From CBFHOS01 sp965657645 (GTDB lineage Bacteria; Pseudomonadota; Alphaproteobacteria; Puniceispirillales; Puniceispirillaceae): a DNA stretch of 64,000 nt. The translations under genes were made by a program, and so were the position numbers. The notes under the pieces are model-generated. The model did not search any database. It was not told where the DNA came from and saw nothing but the letters and a program-made list of their open reading frames with translations. Of this stretch, positions 47,049-56,127 are shown in pieces (position 1 is the stretch's first letter; the number at the start of each line of letters is the position of its first letter). The stretch spans positions 1 to 64,000 of the forward strand of contig CBFHOS010000002.1 of assembly GCA_965657645.1 (NCBI GenBank), given 5' to 3'.

Positions 47049-47272
47049 TATAACAAGCCCTCTGATCCGTGCTTCCGTGGCCCTATCATATCAAATTTTG
47101 ATGATTTTTGAAATCCATGTTACCGGGTCTAAACGACATACCCCGCGCACGATTACCCCAGCTCACTGTTATGGAGGCCTATTAGGGTGGCTGGGTTTTT
47201 GTTGCGGTACGGTAATGCCAAGGCTACGCTCACAAAAAGTGACCTTGTATAAAATGGGGCGGGGGGCGAAGA
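47049..47272. promoter_or_regulatory. Divergent gap upstream of the 69-residue ORF and the PuuB-like gene
   Basis: About 220 bp with no supported gene. It contains an inverted repeat ATCAAA-T-TTTGAT at 47090-47102, and a purine-rich GGGGCGGGGGGCGAAGA just before the ATG at 47273 that serves as ribosome-binding site. Of the larger hppA-to-PuuB gap (46692-47272), the rest is the small ORF and about 150 bp of hppA leader. Confidence 0.3.
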
Positions 47273-48697
47273 ATGACTAGTGGTGACCGGCCTATCCACT
47301 CGCCGGTGATACAAAGCTCGCCGGTGATACAGGGCTCGCCGGTGATACAGGGCTCGGCAGTTAACGCTGGCGGTATCTATGCCGATAATTTCAAAGCCGC
47401 GCCCTATTGGTGGGATCACGAAGAACCTGGTTCGGTTCTGGAGAGTGATCTTGGCTTGCCGCAAAAATGTGATGTGATTGTTGTTGGCTCTGGTTATGCG
47501 GGGTTGCATTCGGCGATTACGCTGGCCCGCGATGGGGCCGATGTTGCGGTATTGGACGCCGAGGCGCTGGGCTATGGGGCGTCTAGCCGGAATGGTGGCA
47601 TGGTGTCGGGCGGGGTCAATGTCGGCAAACATGCCAAACTCGACCCGAAGAACGAGCGCGCCGTTCTAGAAGAAGCATCACTTTCCTTTAGCTGGTTCGA
47701 GGATTTTATAAAAACCGAAAGCATTGATGCGAGCTTCCAGATGACCGGCCGCTTTGTCGGGGCGCATTGCAGTGCCGCTTGGGCCAAGCAAGCGGCGATG
47801 GTAGCGCAATTAAACAGCGCCGCCGATCAGGGTGCCTATATGGTTGATCCGGCTGATACCCATAGCGAAATCAAATCTGATTTTTACCGCGGCGGCATGG
47901 TTGTAGAAAGATCTGGCGCGGTGCATCCAGCCAAGCTACATGCCGGATTATTGCGGGTGGCACGGGCCGCCGGGGTAAAATTATTTGGCAATATCAAAGC
48001 TGGCGAAATTAGACGGCGTGCGTCGGGGCTGGAAATAGACACAACCGGCGGTACCATCGCCGCACACCAGATTATAATTGCGACCAACGGCTATAGCGGC
48101 TCGTTGAGCGAATGGCACCAACGCCGCGTTGTGCCAGTGCCAAGCTATCAGATCGCCACCGAGGAGCTGGGCGCCGATCATGTAACCGCTCTATTTCCAA
48201 AGCACCGGATGATTGCGGATACCAAGCGGCTATTGTTTTATTTCCGGCCATCACCTGATCGCAAACGGATTTTGTTTGGTGGGCGGGCGCTCTATCTCAA
48301 TCACGATGCGGCGGCTGGTGCGGCCTTTTTGCGGGACCGGCTAATCAAGGTGTTCCCCGAATTAGACACGGTGAAGCTATCGCATGGCTGGTATGGCAAT
48401 GTGGCATATCTGCGTGACGGGATCCCGCATTTGGGCGAGAGCCAGCAAAACCAATTGCCCGGCGTTTATCACGCGCTTGGGTGTCATGGTAGCGGCGTGG
48501 TGATGATGAGCTGGCTTGGGCACCGCACCGGCCTTCTGGCGGCGGGCAAGTTAAACAGCCAGAGCGCCTTTGGCGAACGCGCGTTGGCCTCATTCCCCTT
48601 CTATCGTGGATACCCCTGGTTTTTGCCTATTATGGGCAAGTATTATCAAACAAGAGACTGGCTGGATCGGGCCATTGACTGGCGTTCAAAACAATAG
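47273..48697 (+). CDS. DadA/PuuB-family FAD oxidoreductase (gamma-glutamylputrescine oxidase-like), first copy
   Basis: About 474 residues. An unusual N terminus carries three SPVIQ(G/S)-type repeats encoded by 18-bp tandem DNA repeats (residues about 10-27). The FAD motif is CDVIVVGSGYAGLHSAITLARDG and the ATG-like motif is IIIATNGYSG. The C terminus has GCHGSGVVMMSWLGHRTGLLAA, binding FAD. PuuB oxidises gamma-glutamylputrescine; relatives act on other amines. Beginning of the 13-kb polyamine region with GS-like genes, transporter and agmatinase supports a polyamine role. A second family member is encoded at 56.2-57.5 kb on the other strand. Confidence 0.85.
   Translation: MTSGDRPIHSPVIQSSPVIQGSPVIQGSAVNAGGIYADNFKAAPYWWDHEEPGSVLESDLGLPQKCDVIVVGSGYAGLHSAITLARDGADVAVLDAEALGYGASSRNGGMVSGGVNVGKHAKLDPKNERAVLEEASLSFSWFEDFIKTESIDASFQMTGRFVGAHCSAAWAKQAAMVAQLNSAADQGAYMVDPADTHSEIKSDFYRGGMVVERSGAVHPAKLHAGLLRVARAAGVKLFGNIKAGEIRRRASGLEIDTTGGTIAAHQIIIATNGYSGSLSEWHQRRVVPVPSYQIATEELGADHVTALFPKHRMIADTKRLLFYFRPSPDRKRILFGGRALYLNHDAAAGAAFLRDRLIKVFPELDTVKLSHGWYGNVAYLRDGIPHLGESQQNQLPGVYHALGCHGSGVVMMSWLGHRTGLLAAGKLNSQSAFGERALASFPFYRGYPWFLPIMGKYYQTRDWLDRAIDWRSKQ
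47299..47352 (+). repeat. 18-bp in-frame tandem repeat, 3 units, in a PuuB-like gene
   Basis: Units 47299-47316 (CTCGCCGGTGATACAAAG), 47317-47334 and 47335-47352 (CTCGCCGGTGATACAGGG twice). A further partial CTCGGCAG follows. The 18-bp period keeps the reading frame and encodes a six-residue repeat before the conserved core. Unit number could vary without frameshift. Confidence 0.95.
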
Positions 48698-48723
48698 ATA
48701 ATGGCGCTTTTGTAGGATCTTTC

Positions 48724-49443
48724 ATGCATTTATCCCCCGAACAAGTATGCGCCCATCGCGGTGCTTCTGGAACCGCGCCTGAGAACACTATAGCGGCGTT
48801 TAATGCGGCCTGTCTGATGCCGGTGGGCAGTGTGGAATTTGATATTTCGCTTCTTGGCGACGGCACCGCATTGATCCATCATGACGGCGTTTTGGGGCGT
48901 ACCATCAAGGCCAGTGGTACCTTGCTGGATATGAAGATTGATGCCTTTGATACGCTTGATGCGGGTGCATGGTTTGGTGCGGAATTTGCCGGTCAGTCCG
49001 TACCATTATTGGCGGATGTCCTGCAGTTATTGGCACAGCATGACAAAATGCCGGTTTTAGATGTGAAAATACACGCCGAAGAGGAAGCCGCATTCGCCGA
49101 CGCTATAGCCGGAATATTGGCACAAAACCTATCCAAGCCGCCTTTGGTCACAAGCTTTTCACGTAAATTTCTGATTGCCCTACGCGCCGCCGCGCCCGAT
49201 GTGCGTCTTGGTTTGCTGGGCGAGGCATTGCCAGAGGATTGGGAAGATTTTTGCGATCAATTGGCGATCGAGGCGGTGCATCTGGATGTGAACAAATGCA
49301 CGCCGGATGATATCGCGGCGATCGGTAAAACCGGCCGCGACACCCGTTTATATACGGTCAATGATCCGGCCTCTGTTACCGGCCATATTGATGCCGGTTT
49401 GACCTCAGTCATTACCGATTTCCCAGATCGGTTTTTCGGGTAA
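48724..49443 (+). CDS. Glycerophosphodiester phosphodiesterase (GDPD/UgpQ family)
   Basis: TIM-barrel phosphodiesterase of about 239 residues. Catalytic residues lie in CAHRGASGTAPENTIAAF (His-Arg, Glu) and FDISLLGDGTALIHHDGVLGRT (acidic residues and second catalytic His), with a metal ligand in LDVKIH. The usual EFD motif of GDPD is here VEFDIS. It cleaves glycerophosphodiesters to glycerol-3-phosphate and an alcohol such as choline or ethanolamine. There is no signal peptide, so it is cytoplasmic. Embedded in the polyamine region after a 26-bp gap; a functional link is not obvious, though release of head-group amines would fit. Confidence 0.9.
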   Translation: MHLSPEQVCAHRGASGTAPENTIAAFNAACLMPVGSVEFDISLLGDGTALIHHDGVLGRTIKASGTLLDMKIDAFDTLDAGAWFGAEFAGQSVPLLADVLQLLAQHDKMPVLDVKIHAEEEAAFADAIAGILAQNLSKPPLVTSFSRKFLIALRAAAPDVRLGLLGEALPEDWEDFCDQLAIEAVHLDVNKCTPDDIAAIGKTGRDTRLYTVNDPASVTGHIDAGLTSVITDFPDRFFG

Positions 49444-49563
49444 AGTTTCGGTTGGTTGGGCGCCAATAATCGGGCTCTATAATACCAAACAAGTGGATTT
49501 ATAGCGTTAATTGAATAATGTTATTACGATGCACCAGCAGGTGTAGTGAGCTAAGGATCAAGG

Positions 49564-50916
49564 ATGCAAGATTTCAATGCGGAATTGTGGCTAAAGAACA
49601 ATCCGGAGATCGAAAGTCTGCGGGCTGTTTTTTTGGATATCAACGGTGTTATGCGCGGCAAACGCCTGCGTCCTGATTCTCTGGAAAAAATTATTAAAGG
49701 TGGCGTTCGGATGCCATTATCGACCGCCAATGTCGATATCTGGGGCCGTGATATAGATGGTAGCCCGTGGGTGTTTGAAAGCGGCGATGCCGATGGTCGT
49801 TGTGACTGGACGCAACGTGGGCCGCTGCCGATCAACTGGACCGACCGCCCCGCGGCGATGGTGCCGGTGACGCTGGCCGATGATGATGGTGCGCCGTTTA
49901 TGGGGGATGCCAGAAACGCCCTTGCCAGTTTGCTGGCGCGGTATCAGGACCTAAATATTCGTCCGGTGACTGCGTTTGAACTGGAATTTTATCTGGTTGA
50001 CCCAAAGGCCGCTATTGGTGATGGGACGCCGGCAAATCCTCTATCGGGCGTGCCCACCATTCGCGATAATGTCCTAAGTGTTGATGAATTGAACGATTAT
50101 GACGCCCTGCTGGGTGATATCTATCAAGCGTGTGAGGCGCAAAATGTCGATGTGGATGCGGCGATCAGCGAGAGCGGCCGTGCCCAGTTCGAAGTTAATT
50201 TACGCCATGGTGATGATGCGCTGAAAGTGGCCGATGATGCGGTGCTATTCAAAATTATCGCCAAGGGTGTTGCCCGCAAGCATGGGTTGGCGGCGAGTTT
50301 CATGGCCAAGCCATTTGCCGAGCGTGCCGGTAACGGATTGCACCTGCATTTTAGCTTGATTGATCAGGACGGCAAAAACCTGTTTGATAATGGTGATCAA
50401 GTGGGAAGCGCGATGATGCATCACGCACTGGGCGGGTTGCTGGCTTCGATGCCGTCATCGATGATCTTTTTTGCCCCCCACCTCAATTCTTATCGCCGCC
50501 TTGCGATTGAACAGCACGCGCCAACTTCGGTTTGTTGGGGGTATGAAAACCGCACCGCGGCCATTCGGATTCCGGGTGGCCCGCCGTCAGGGCGCCGGAT
50601 TGAACACCGTGTTGCGGGTTGTGATACGAACCCGTATTTGGTGATGTTGGCAATCTTGGGCGCGGCCTTGCATGGCATAGAGACCAAAATCGATCCAGCG
50701 CCGCCGATCACAGCGAGCTCCTATGATTTAGATCTGCCGCAATTGCCGGATAGCTGGCAGGCCGCGGTGGCCGCCTTTGAAAATGACACATCATGCGACA
50801 GTTTTTGTCCGCCTGTTCTGCGGGAGATGATGATATTAACGAAAAAACAGGAGATGGCCCGTTTCGCCGCGGAAATCACCCCGCTGGAATTCGCCTCCTA
50901 TCTAGATCAGGTATAG
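49564..50916 (+). CDS. Glutamine synthetase-family ligase, PuuA-like, first copy
   Basis: About 450 residues. ATP-grasp-like GS domains are visible: the N-terminal beta-grasp part (RAVFLDINGVMRGKRLRPDSL), ELEFYLVDPKA (metal Glu), NGLHLHFSLID (metal His), HLNSYRRLAIEQHAP and the Arg-containing NRTAAIRIPGG. The gamma-glutamylpolyamine/GlnT group ends with a similar ITPLEFASYL stretch. It probably ligates glutamate to a polyamine or other amine rather than to ammonia. A paralogue lies at 59.2 kb; this one is more divergent from PuuA. It is preceded by 120 bp and followed by a 13-bp tandem repeat. Confidence 0.85.
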   Translation: MQDFNAELWLKNNPEIESLRAVFLDINGVMRGKRLRPDSLEKIIKGGVRMPLSTANVDIWGRDIDGSPWVFESGDADGRCDWTQRGPLPINWTDRPAAMVPVTLADDDGAPFMGDARNALASLLARYQDLNIRPVTAFELEFYLVDPKAAIGDGTPANPLSGVPTIRDNVLSVDELNDYDALLGDIYQACEAQNVDVDAAISESGRAQFEVNLRHGDDALKVADDAVLFKIIAKGVARKHGLAASFMAKPFAERAGNGLHLHFSLIDQDGKNLFDNGDQVGSAMMHHALGGLLASMPSSMIFFAPHLNSYRRLAIEQHAPTSVCWGYENRTAAIRIPGGPPSGRRIEHRVAGCDTNPYLVMLAILGAALHGIETKIDPAPPITASSYDLDLPQLPDSWQAAVAAFENDTSCDSFCPPVLREMMILTKKQEMARFAAEITPLEFASYLDQV

Positions 50917-50940
50917 GCTGGTGTTTGTTGGCGTTTAGGC

Positions 50941-50992
50941 TTGGCCTGTGGGATTGGCCTGTGGGATTGGCCCGTAGGATTGGCCTGTGGGA
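50941..50992 (+). repeat. 13-bp tandem repeat, 4 units, between PuuA-like and potF-like genes
   Basis: Units 50941-50953, 50954-50966, 50967-50979 and 50980-50992. The consensus is TTGGCCTGTGGGA; the third reads TTGGCCCGTAGGA. It begins 24 bp after the GS-like stop. It is not coding in a supported frame. Confidence 0.95.
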
Positions 50993-51105
50993 TTGAGTTG
51001 TAGTCTTATTGTATGAACTGTTCTTTATTGTTAGCCTTTAGTCTGAATTCTTAGCATTGCTCTAAATTTTATTTATCCGGTCATAAACATGAAAAAGAGG
51101 GAAAA

Positions 51106-52221
51106 ATGAAACATTTACACACACGCCGAACCGCGCTGGTAATGGCAGCGATGATGTTTACGGGCACTAGCGTGACGACAAGTGCGCTGATGGCCGAAGA
51201 AGTTTTGAATGTCTATAATTGGTCGGATTATATCGCCGAGGATACGGTGGCTAATTTCGAAGCTGAGACAGGCATTAAAGTAACCTATGACGTCTATGAT
51301 TCTAATGAGGTGCTCGAGGCCAAAATGCTGGCGGGTTCGTCTGGGTATGATCTGGTTGTGCCGACTGGTGACTTTCTATCACGCGGCCGCGAGTCAGGCG
51401 CCTATCAGGATTTGGACCTCTCGCGCCTCAGCAATATAGGCAATCAGGATGCCGCAGTTCAGGCACAGGCCAATCGGCAAATCGCCGTTGATAATGCCGG
51501 CCTTGTTTATATGTGGGGTAGTACCGGCATTGCCTATAATGAGGCAATGATTGCCGAGCGTTTTGGCGATGATGCGCCGACCGATAGCTGGGGTCTTATT
51601 TTGGATCCGGCGAATGCGGCTAAACTACAAGATTGCGGCATTGCCGTCTTGGACGCGCCAACCGATGTGTTGCCAAACGTGATTGCCTATCTTGGCAAGG
51701 ATGGCACCAGCACCAATGCGGATGATTTCAAAGCCGCTGGCAAGGTTCTGAACGGAATCCAGCCATATCTGCGCTATATCCATTCCAGCCAGTCAATCAA
51801 TGACATGGCGAATGGTGATATCTGCGCCGCGATCATGTGGTCAGGTGATGCGTTCCAGGCCGCCGCAAGGGCCGAAGAAGCCGATAATGGTCATGTGATT
51901 AATTATGTGATCCCAAGCGAAGGCACGAATATGTGGTTCGATTTGATGGCATTGCCAGCCGATGCAAAGAACGTCGATAACGCCTATAAATTCATCGATT
52001 ACATGCTCCGTGCTGATGTCGCCGCGAATAATGTGAATTATGTGTGGTATGCCAGTGGTAACGAGGCCGCCAAAGCCTCTATCGATGCCGAGATCCTTGA
52101 ACATCCCGGCATTTATCCAACGGCCGCCGCTCAGGAAAATCTGTTCGTGGTTCCGGTTTATGATGCCAAGCTAGACCGCGCGATCACGCGTATTTGGTCA
52201 CAATTTAGCTCTGGCAGCTGA
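51106..52221 (+). CDS. potF: Polyamine ABC transporter substrate-binding protein (PotF/SpuD-like)
   Basis: Periplasmic protein of about 371 residues. The N-terminal signal peptide has RR, a hydrophobic core and cleavage near SALMA-EE (residues 29-30). The mature start VLNVYNWSDYIAEDTVANFEAETGIKVTYDVYDSNE is the hallmark of PotD/PotF. The ligand-binding segments VPTGDFLSRG, YMWGSTGIAYNE and MWSGDAFQAA (the acidic Asp binds the amino group) are present. It binds putrescine, spermidine or agmatine. ATG 51106 follows AAGAGGGAAAA. A 29-nt hairpin follows the stop. Confidence 0.93.
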   Translation: MKHLHTRRTALVMAAMMFTGTSVTTSALMAEEVLNVYNWSDYIAEDTVANFEAETGIKVTYDVYDSNEVLEAKMLAGSSGYDLVVPTGDFLSRGRESGAYQDLDLSRLSNIGNQDAAVQAQANRQIAVDNAGLVYMWGSTGIAYNEAMIAERFGDDAPTDSWGLILDPANAAKLQDCGIAVLDAPTDVLPNVIAYLGKDGTSTNADDFKAAGKVLNGIQPYLRYIHSSQSINDMANGDICAAIMWSGDAFQAAARAEEADNGHVINYVIPSEGTNMWFDLMALPADAKNVDNAYKFIDYMLRADVAANNVNYVWYASGNEAAKASIDAEILEHPGIYPTAAAQENLFVVPVYDAKLDRAITRIWSQFSSGS

Positions 52222-52244
52222 TCGGCCCAACATGCCTAAAATCT

Positions 52245-52273
52245 GCCCCTTCCTTTGATCAAAAGGAGGGGGC
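52245..52273 (+). terminator. Strong hairpin between potF and potG
   Basis: A 12-bp stem (5' arm 52245-52256, 3' arm 52262-52273) with a GATCA loop and one G-U pair, GC-rich. No U-tract follows, and the potG ribosome-binding site is 12 bp downstream. It probably dampens read-through or protects potF mRNA. Confidence 0.6.
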
Positions 52274-52291
52274 CTTGATGGTGAGGAGCAT

Positions 52292-53362
52292 ATGGGACCA
52301 TTTATCCGAATGAAGAACGTGACCCGCCGCTTTGGGGATGTTGTGGCGGTTGACGATCTGTCTCTCGACATTGAAAAGGGCGAGCTGTTCTGTCTGTTGG
52401 GTGCATCTGGATGCGGCAAGACCACGTTGCTACGGATGCTCGCCGGATTTGAGACGGCGGATAGTGGGACTATTGAGATTGATGGCCGTGATATGGCGAA
52501 TGTGCCGCCGAGCGAACGCCCGGTAAATATCATGTTCCAGAATTACGCCCTGTTCCCGCATATGTCTGTTGCCAATAATATTGCCTATGGACCCCGCCGT
52601 GCCGGCATGTCCGGTGGTGAGCTCGATGAGCGCGTTGCCAAATTGCTCGATCTGGTGCGGCTATCGGGCCTTGGTGATCGCAAACCGCACCAGCTATCAG
52701 GTGGCCAGCGCCAGCGTGTTGCCCTTGCCCGTGCATTGGCGCGCAATCCCAAATTACTGCTTCTTGATGAGCCGCTGGCGGCGCTCGATAAAAAGCTGCG
52801 CGAAGACACCCAATTTGAACTTGTCGATATTCAAGAGAGCCTTGGCACCACATTTATGGTTGTTACCCATGATCAAGAAGAGGCGATGACTTTGGCGTCG
52901 CGTATTGGGGTGATGGATGCGGGCCGGTTGGCCCAAGTGGACGCCCCGCAAAAGCTATATGAAAAACCGGTAAATGCGTTCATCGCTGATTTTCTGGGGA
53001 CGGTTAGTTTCATTGATGGAACGGTTAAAACCGTGACCGACAAGAATGTGATGATCGCCGGGGAATTGAATGTGACGGCGGTGAATGATGGGCGCTTTGC
53101 CAAAGGTGACAAGGTTCGCGCCGCCATCAGACCAGAGAAAATCAGCCTAACCCCGGAAAAAACCGGCGCGCCGAACGAGATGCCGGTGACAATTGAGGAT
53201 CTGGCATTTCTAGGCGTGGCGCTGAATTACCGTGTTATTTGCGACAATGGCAAAATGCTCAAGGTGCATCACCCGAACCGGTCTGGTGAAAAATCCATGA
53301 CATGGGGCGATAAGGGCTTTGTCCAGTTTCTGCCTGAAGATGTGATCCTGCTGGAGGAGTGA
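52292..53362 (+). CDS. potG: Polyamine ABC transporter ATPase (PotG/PotA-like)
   Basis: About 356 residues. ATPase domain: Walker A GASGCGKTT, Q-loop MFQNYALFPHMS, signature LSGGQRQRVALARAL, Walker B LLLLDEPLAALD, switch VVTHDQEEA. A C-terminal TOBE regulatory domain (about residues 240-356, containing RAIRPEKISL) is typical of the PotA/PotG/MalK group. It energises polyamine uptake with the PotH/PotI pair that follows 3 bp after the stop. The start follows the TGAGGAGCAT sequence. Confidence 0.95.
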   Translation: MGPFIRMKNVTRRFGDVVAVDDLSLDIEKGELFCLLGASGCGKTTLLRMLAGFETADSGTIEIDGRDMANVPPSERPVNIMFQNYALFPHMSVANNIAYGPRRAGMSGGELDERVAKLLDLVRLSGLGDRKPHQLSGGQRQRVALARALARNPKLLLLDEPLAALDKKLREDTQFELVDIQESLGTTFMVVTHDQEEAMTLASRIGVMDAGRLAQVDAPQKLYEKPVNAFIADFLGTVSFIDGTVKTVTDKNVMIAGELNVTAVNDGRFAKGDKVRAAIRPEKISLTPEKTGAPNEMPVTIEDLAFLGVALNYRVICDNGKMLKVHHPNRSGEKSMTWGDKGFVQFLPEDVILLEE

Positions 53363-53365
53363 GCG

Positions 53366-54316
53366 ATGGCATCACCGGCGGCACAAGTTACAAATCGTCA
53401 GGCACGGTCGTGGCGTTGGCTGATTGTTGCCTTGCCGCTTGCGTGGTTGGCGGTGTTTTTCCTGATGCCCTTGGTCGAAATGCTACAGGTGTCATTTACC
53501 ACGGCCCAGCGCAGTATCCCGCCTTTTGCGCCGCTTTGGGGGTTTGATGAGGGCGGGTTTTATACCAATTTCAATCTCGATAATTACCGTCTGCTTGGTG
53601 AATATTGGGAGGAATATATCGGGCCAGCGATGAACAGCATCCGGTTGGCATTTTTCTCGACGCTGGTTTGTTTGCTTTTTGCCTATCCGATGGCGTGGTG
53701 GATTGCCCGCTCTGATCCAAAACGCCGGACGATCTTGCTAGTATTAGTGATGTTGCCGTTTTGGACCTCTAGCCTGCTCAGGATTTATGCGCTGATTGGT
53801 CTGCTTAATCCGAATGGATTTATCAACGCAACTTTGCTGTTTATGGGTGTGATTGATGCGCCGATATTAATGATGCAGACGGATTTTGCGATTTATATGG
53901 GGATGGTGCTGACCTATCTACCGCTGATGATCTTACCGCTTTATGCGGTGATGATCCGGCTTGATAGCGATGTTCTCGATGCGGCCGCGGATCTTGGGGC
54001 GTCGCGTTTGGTGATGCTATGGACGATCATTCTGCCGCTCACCAAATCGGGGATTATTGCTGGCTGTTTATTGGTATTTATTCCGGCGGTTGGTGAATTT
54101 GTCATTCCGGCTTTGCTTGGTGGGCCGGATCAATTGATGCTTGGCAAAGTTGTCTGGAACGAATTTTTCCGCGCCCGCGATTGGCCGGTTGCCTCGGCGA
54201 TTGCGATGCTGTTGCTGGCGATATTGACGATACCGATTATCTATACGCGTTATCAGGACGGTCGCACTAGTGATCTGGACAGGGCCGAGGCCGTGGCCGA
54301 GGGGGATGCGCGATGA
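53366..54316 (+). CDS. potH: Polyamine ABC transporter permease (PotH-like)
   Basis: About 316 residues, six membrane segments. The first is WRWLIVALPLAWLAVFFLMP; the EAA loop is in LDAAADLGASRLVMLWTIILPLTKSGI. Belongs to the MetI-like PotB/PotH class. It pairs with PotI to form the transport channel. It overlaps potI by 4 bp (ATGA). A Pro-rich extra periplasmic stretch with Asn/Tyr (about residues 50-80) lies between TM1 and TM2, as is common in PotH. Confidence 0.93.
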   Translation: MASPAAQVTNRQARSWRWLIVALPLAWLAVFFLMPLVEMLQVSFTTAQRSIPPFAPLWGFDEGGFYTNFNLDNYRLLGEYWEEYIGPAMNSIRLAFFSTLVCLLFAYPMAWWIARSDPKRRTILLVLVMLPFWTSSLLRIYALIGLLNPNGFINATLLFMGVIDAPILMMQTDFAIYMGMVLTYLPLMILPLYAVMIRLDSDVLDAAADLGASRLVMLWTIILPLTKSGIIAGCLLVFIPAVGEFVIPALLGGPDQLMLGKVVWNEFFRARDWPVASAIAMLLLAILTIPIIYTRYQDGRTSDLDRAEAVAEGDAR

Positions 54317-55128
54317 ACAACAAGATAGCGTGGCCCGCGATAACCCTCGGCATTATCGGGTTTGGCATTTTATATATTCCGGTCACAGTGATGATCATCT
54401 ATTCATTCAATGCCGGACGGTTGGTGTCTGTATGGTCTGGATTTTCGACAAAATGGTACGGCTCTCTGCTTGGTAACGAGCAAATTCTTGATGCGCTGGG
54501 GAAATCTATCGGGGTCGCGGTGACGGCGGCGACGATCTCGACAATTTTTGGAACGCTGATTGCTCTTGCCTTTGTGCGTCTTGGTAATTTCAGGTTTCGT
54601 CTGGCGCTTAGTGCGCTTGCGAGCGCGCCTCTGGTTATGCCCGAGGTGGTGACCGGCCTGTCTCTTTTGCTGTTGTTCATTGGCATGGAGAGTGTGCTTG
54701 GCTGGCCTGCGGGGCGCGGGATCATGACGATTATTCTGGCGCATAGCACGTTTGGCATGTGCTTTGCCGCCGTTGTGGTACAGGCGCGGTTGCGTGATTT
54801 TGACATTGCAATCGAGGAAGCGGCGGCGGATCTGGGCGCACGCCAGCCGTTTATTTTCTTTTCGATCACCTTGCCGATTATTGCGCCGGCGGTGGTTGCG
54901 GCATGGTTGCTGGCCTTTACCCTTAGCTTTGATGATTTGGTCATAGCTAGCTTTGTCAGCGGTCCGGGGTCATCGACCTTGCCGATTTTGATTTTCTCGA
55001 AAGTACGTCTTGGGGTAACGCCGGAAATTAACGCGCTTGCCACAATCATGATTTTGCTGGTGGCGATATGCGTAGTCGGCGCGAGTGTGATATTCTACCG
55101 GCGATCCAAAAACCCCGCCTCCAGCTAG
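54313..55128 (+). CDS. potI: Polyamine ABC transporter permease (PotI-like)
   Basis: About 271 residues with six membrane segments; the first is TLGIIGFGILYIPVTVMIIYSFN. The EAA loop is IEEAAADLGARQPFIFFSITLPIIAPAV. The PotC/PotI class feature RLGVTPEINALATIMI is near the C terminus. It completes the PotFGHI importer. Translation is coupled to potH by overlap. The agmatinase gene follows 12 bp later, so polyamine or agmatine import and hydrolysis appear to be one operon. Confidence 0.94.
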   Translation: MNNKIAWPAITLGIIGFGILYIPVTVMIIYSFNAGRLVSVWSGFSTKWYGSLLGNEQILDALGKSIGVAVTAATISTIFGTLIALAFVRLGNFRFRLALSALASAPLVMPEVVTGLSLLLLFIGMESVLGWPAGRGIMTIILAHSTFGMCFAAVVVQARLRDFDIAIEEAAADLGARQPFIFFSITLPIIAPAVVAAWLLAFTLSFDDLVIASFVSGPGSSTLPILIFSKVRLGVTPEINALATIMILLVAICVVGASVIFYRRSKNPASS

Positions 55129-55140
55129 GAGTTAAGAACA

Positions 55141-56127
55141 ATGTCTGATGATGATTTTGACCAACAAAAAGGCGATAATGCCTTTCGCGCAGAGGCGGCC
55201 ACTGATTGGCGTTGGGAAATGACCTATGGCGGTGCGCTTAGCTTTTGTCGGCGTAAATATAGCCGCGATCTAACCGGCGCGGATGTTGTCGTTAGCGGTA
55301 TCCCCTATGATAGTGCGGTGACCTATCGGCCGGGTGCGCGGCTTGGCCCACGGGCCATTCGCGCTGGATCAGTCCAGCTTGCCGAGCTCCAGCATTTTCC
55401 GACCGGGATCGAGCCGAGTGCGCATTTATCGGTAATTGATTACGGCGATTGTTTTATCAATCCGCATGAGCCGACCAGCGTGTTTAGCGCGATTGAGGCG
55501 CATGCAGATCATATTCTGGCATCGGGCGCGTCGATGCTAACCCTTGGCGGTGATCATTCTATTTCCTATCCATTGCTAAAGGCGCATGCGAAAAAGCATG
55601 GGCCAATAGCGTTGATCCAGTTCGATGCGCATTGTGACACTTGGCCGGATGATGGCCAACGCTTTGACCATGGCACCATGTTTGCCAGGGCGGCGAATGA
55701 GGGCATTATTGATGTTGATCGGTCCACCCAAATCGGCTTGCGAACCTATAATGATAGCGATCATGGTTTTGAAATTCTGACGAGCCCATGGGTTCATCGC
55801 CACGGTATCCATGCGGCTCTTGATATCGCAATTGAACGGGCTGGCGCCGCGCCGGTCTATGTGTCTTTTGATATTGATGGGCTTGATCCGGCCTTTGCCC
55901 CTGGAACCGGTACGCCGGTGGTTGGCGGTCTTGCTAGCTGGCAGGGGCTTGAATTTATCCGTGGGCTGGAACCACTGCGCCTTGTCGGCATGGATATTGT
56001 CGAGGTGTCGCCATCCTATGATCATGCCGAGATCACCGCCATTGCGGCGGCTAGCATGGGGTATGAATGGTTGGCGTTACTGGCCAAAAAGCGCGGTGCG
56101 GCCACCTCCCCAGTGGGGCGCATTTAA
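55141..56127 (+). CDS. speB: Agmatinase (ureohydrolase family), second copy
   Basis: Mn2+ enzyme of about 328 residues that hydrolyses agmatine to putrescine and urea. Metal-binding motifs: GGDHSISYP, QFDAHCDTWPD and SFDIDGLDPAFAPGTGTPVVGG. TSPVGRI forms the C terminus. The distance of 12 bp to the potFGHI transporter supports agmatine or polyamine use. The last codons lie inside a 24-bp tandem repeat that continues into the intergenic DNA. The first ureohydrolase (13.6 kb) has different surroundings. Guanidinobutyrase activity cannot be excluded. Confidence 0.92.
   Translation: MSDDDFDQQKGDNAFRAEAATDWRWEMTYGGALSFCRRKYSRDLTGADVVVSGIPYDSAVTYRPGARLGPRAIRAGSVQLAELQHFPTGIEPSAHLSVIDYGDCFINPHEPTSVFSAIEAHADHILASGASMLTLGGDHSISYPLLKAHAKKHGPIALIQFDAHCDTWPDDGQRFDHGTMFARAANEGIIDVDRSTQIGLRTYNDSDHGFEILTSPWVHRHGIHAALDIAIERAGAAPVYVSFDIDGLDPAFAPGTGTPVVGGLASWQGLEFIRGLEPLRLVGMDIVEVSPSYDHAEITAIAAASMGYEWLALLAKKRGAATSPVGRI

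Noticed and set aside
46806..47111. 101-codon plus-strand open frame
   Set aside because: GTG start, odd composition and complete overlap with the better-looking minus-strand 69-residue frame.
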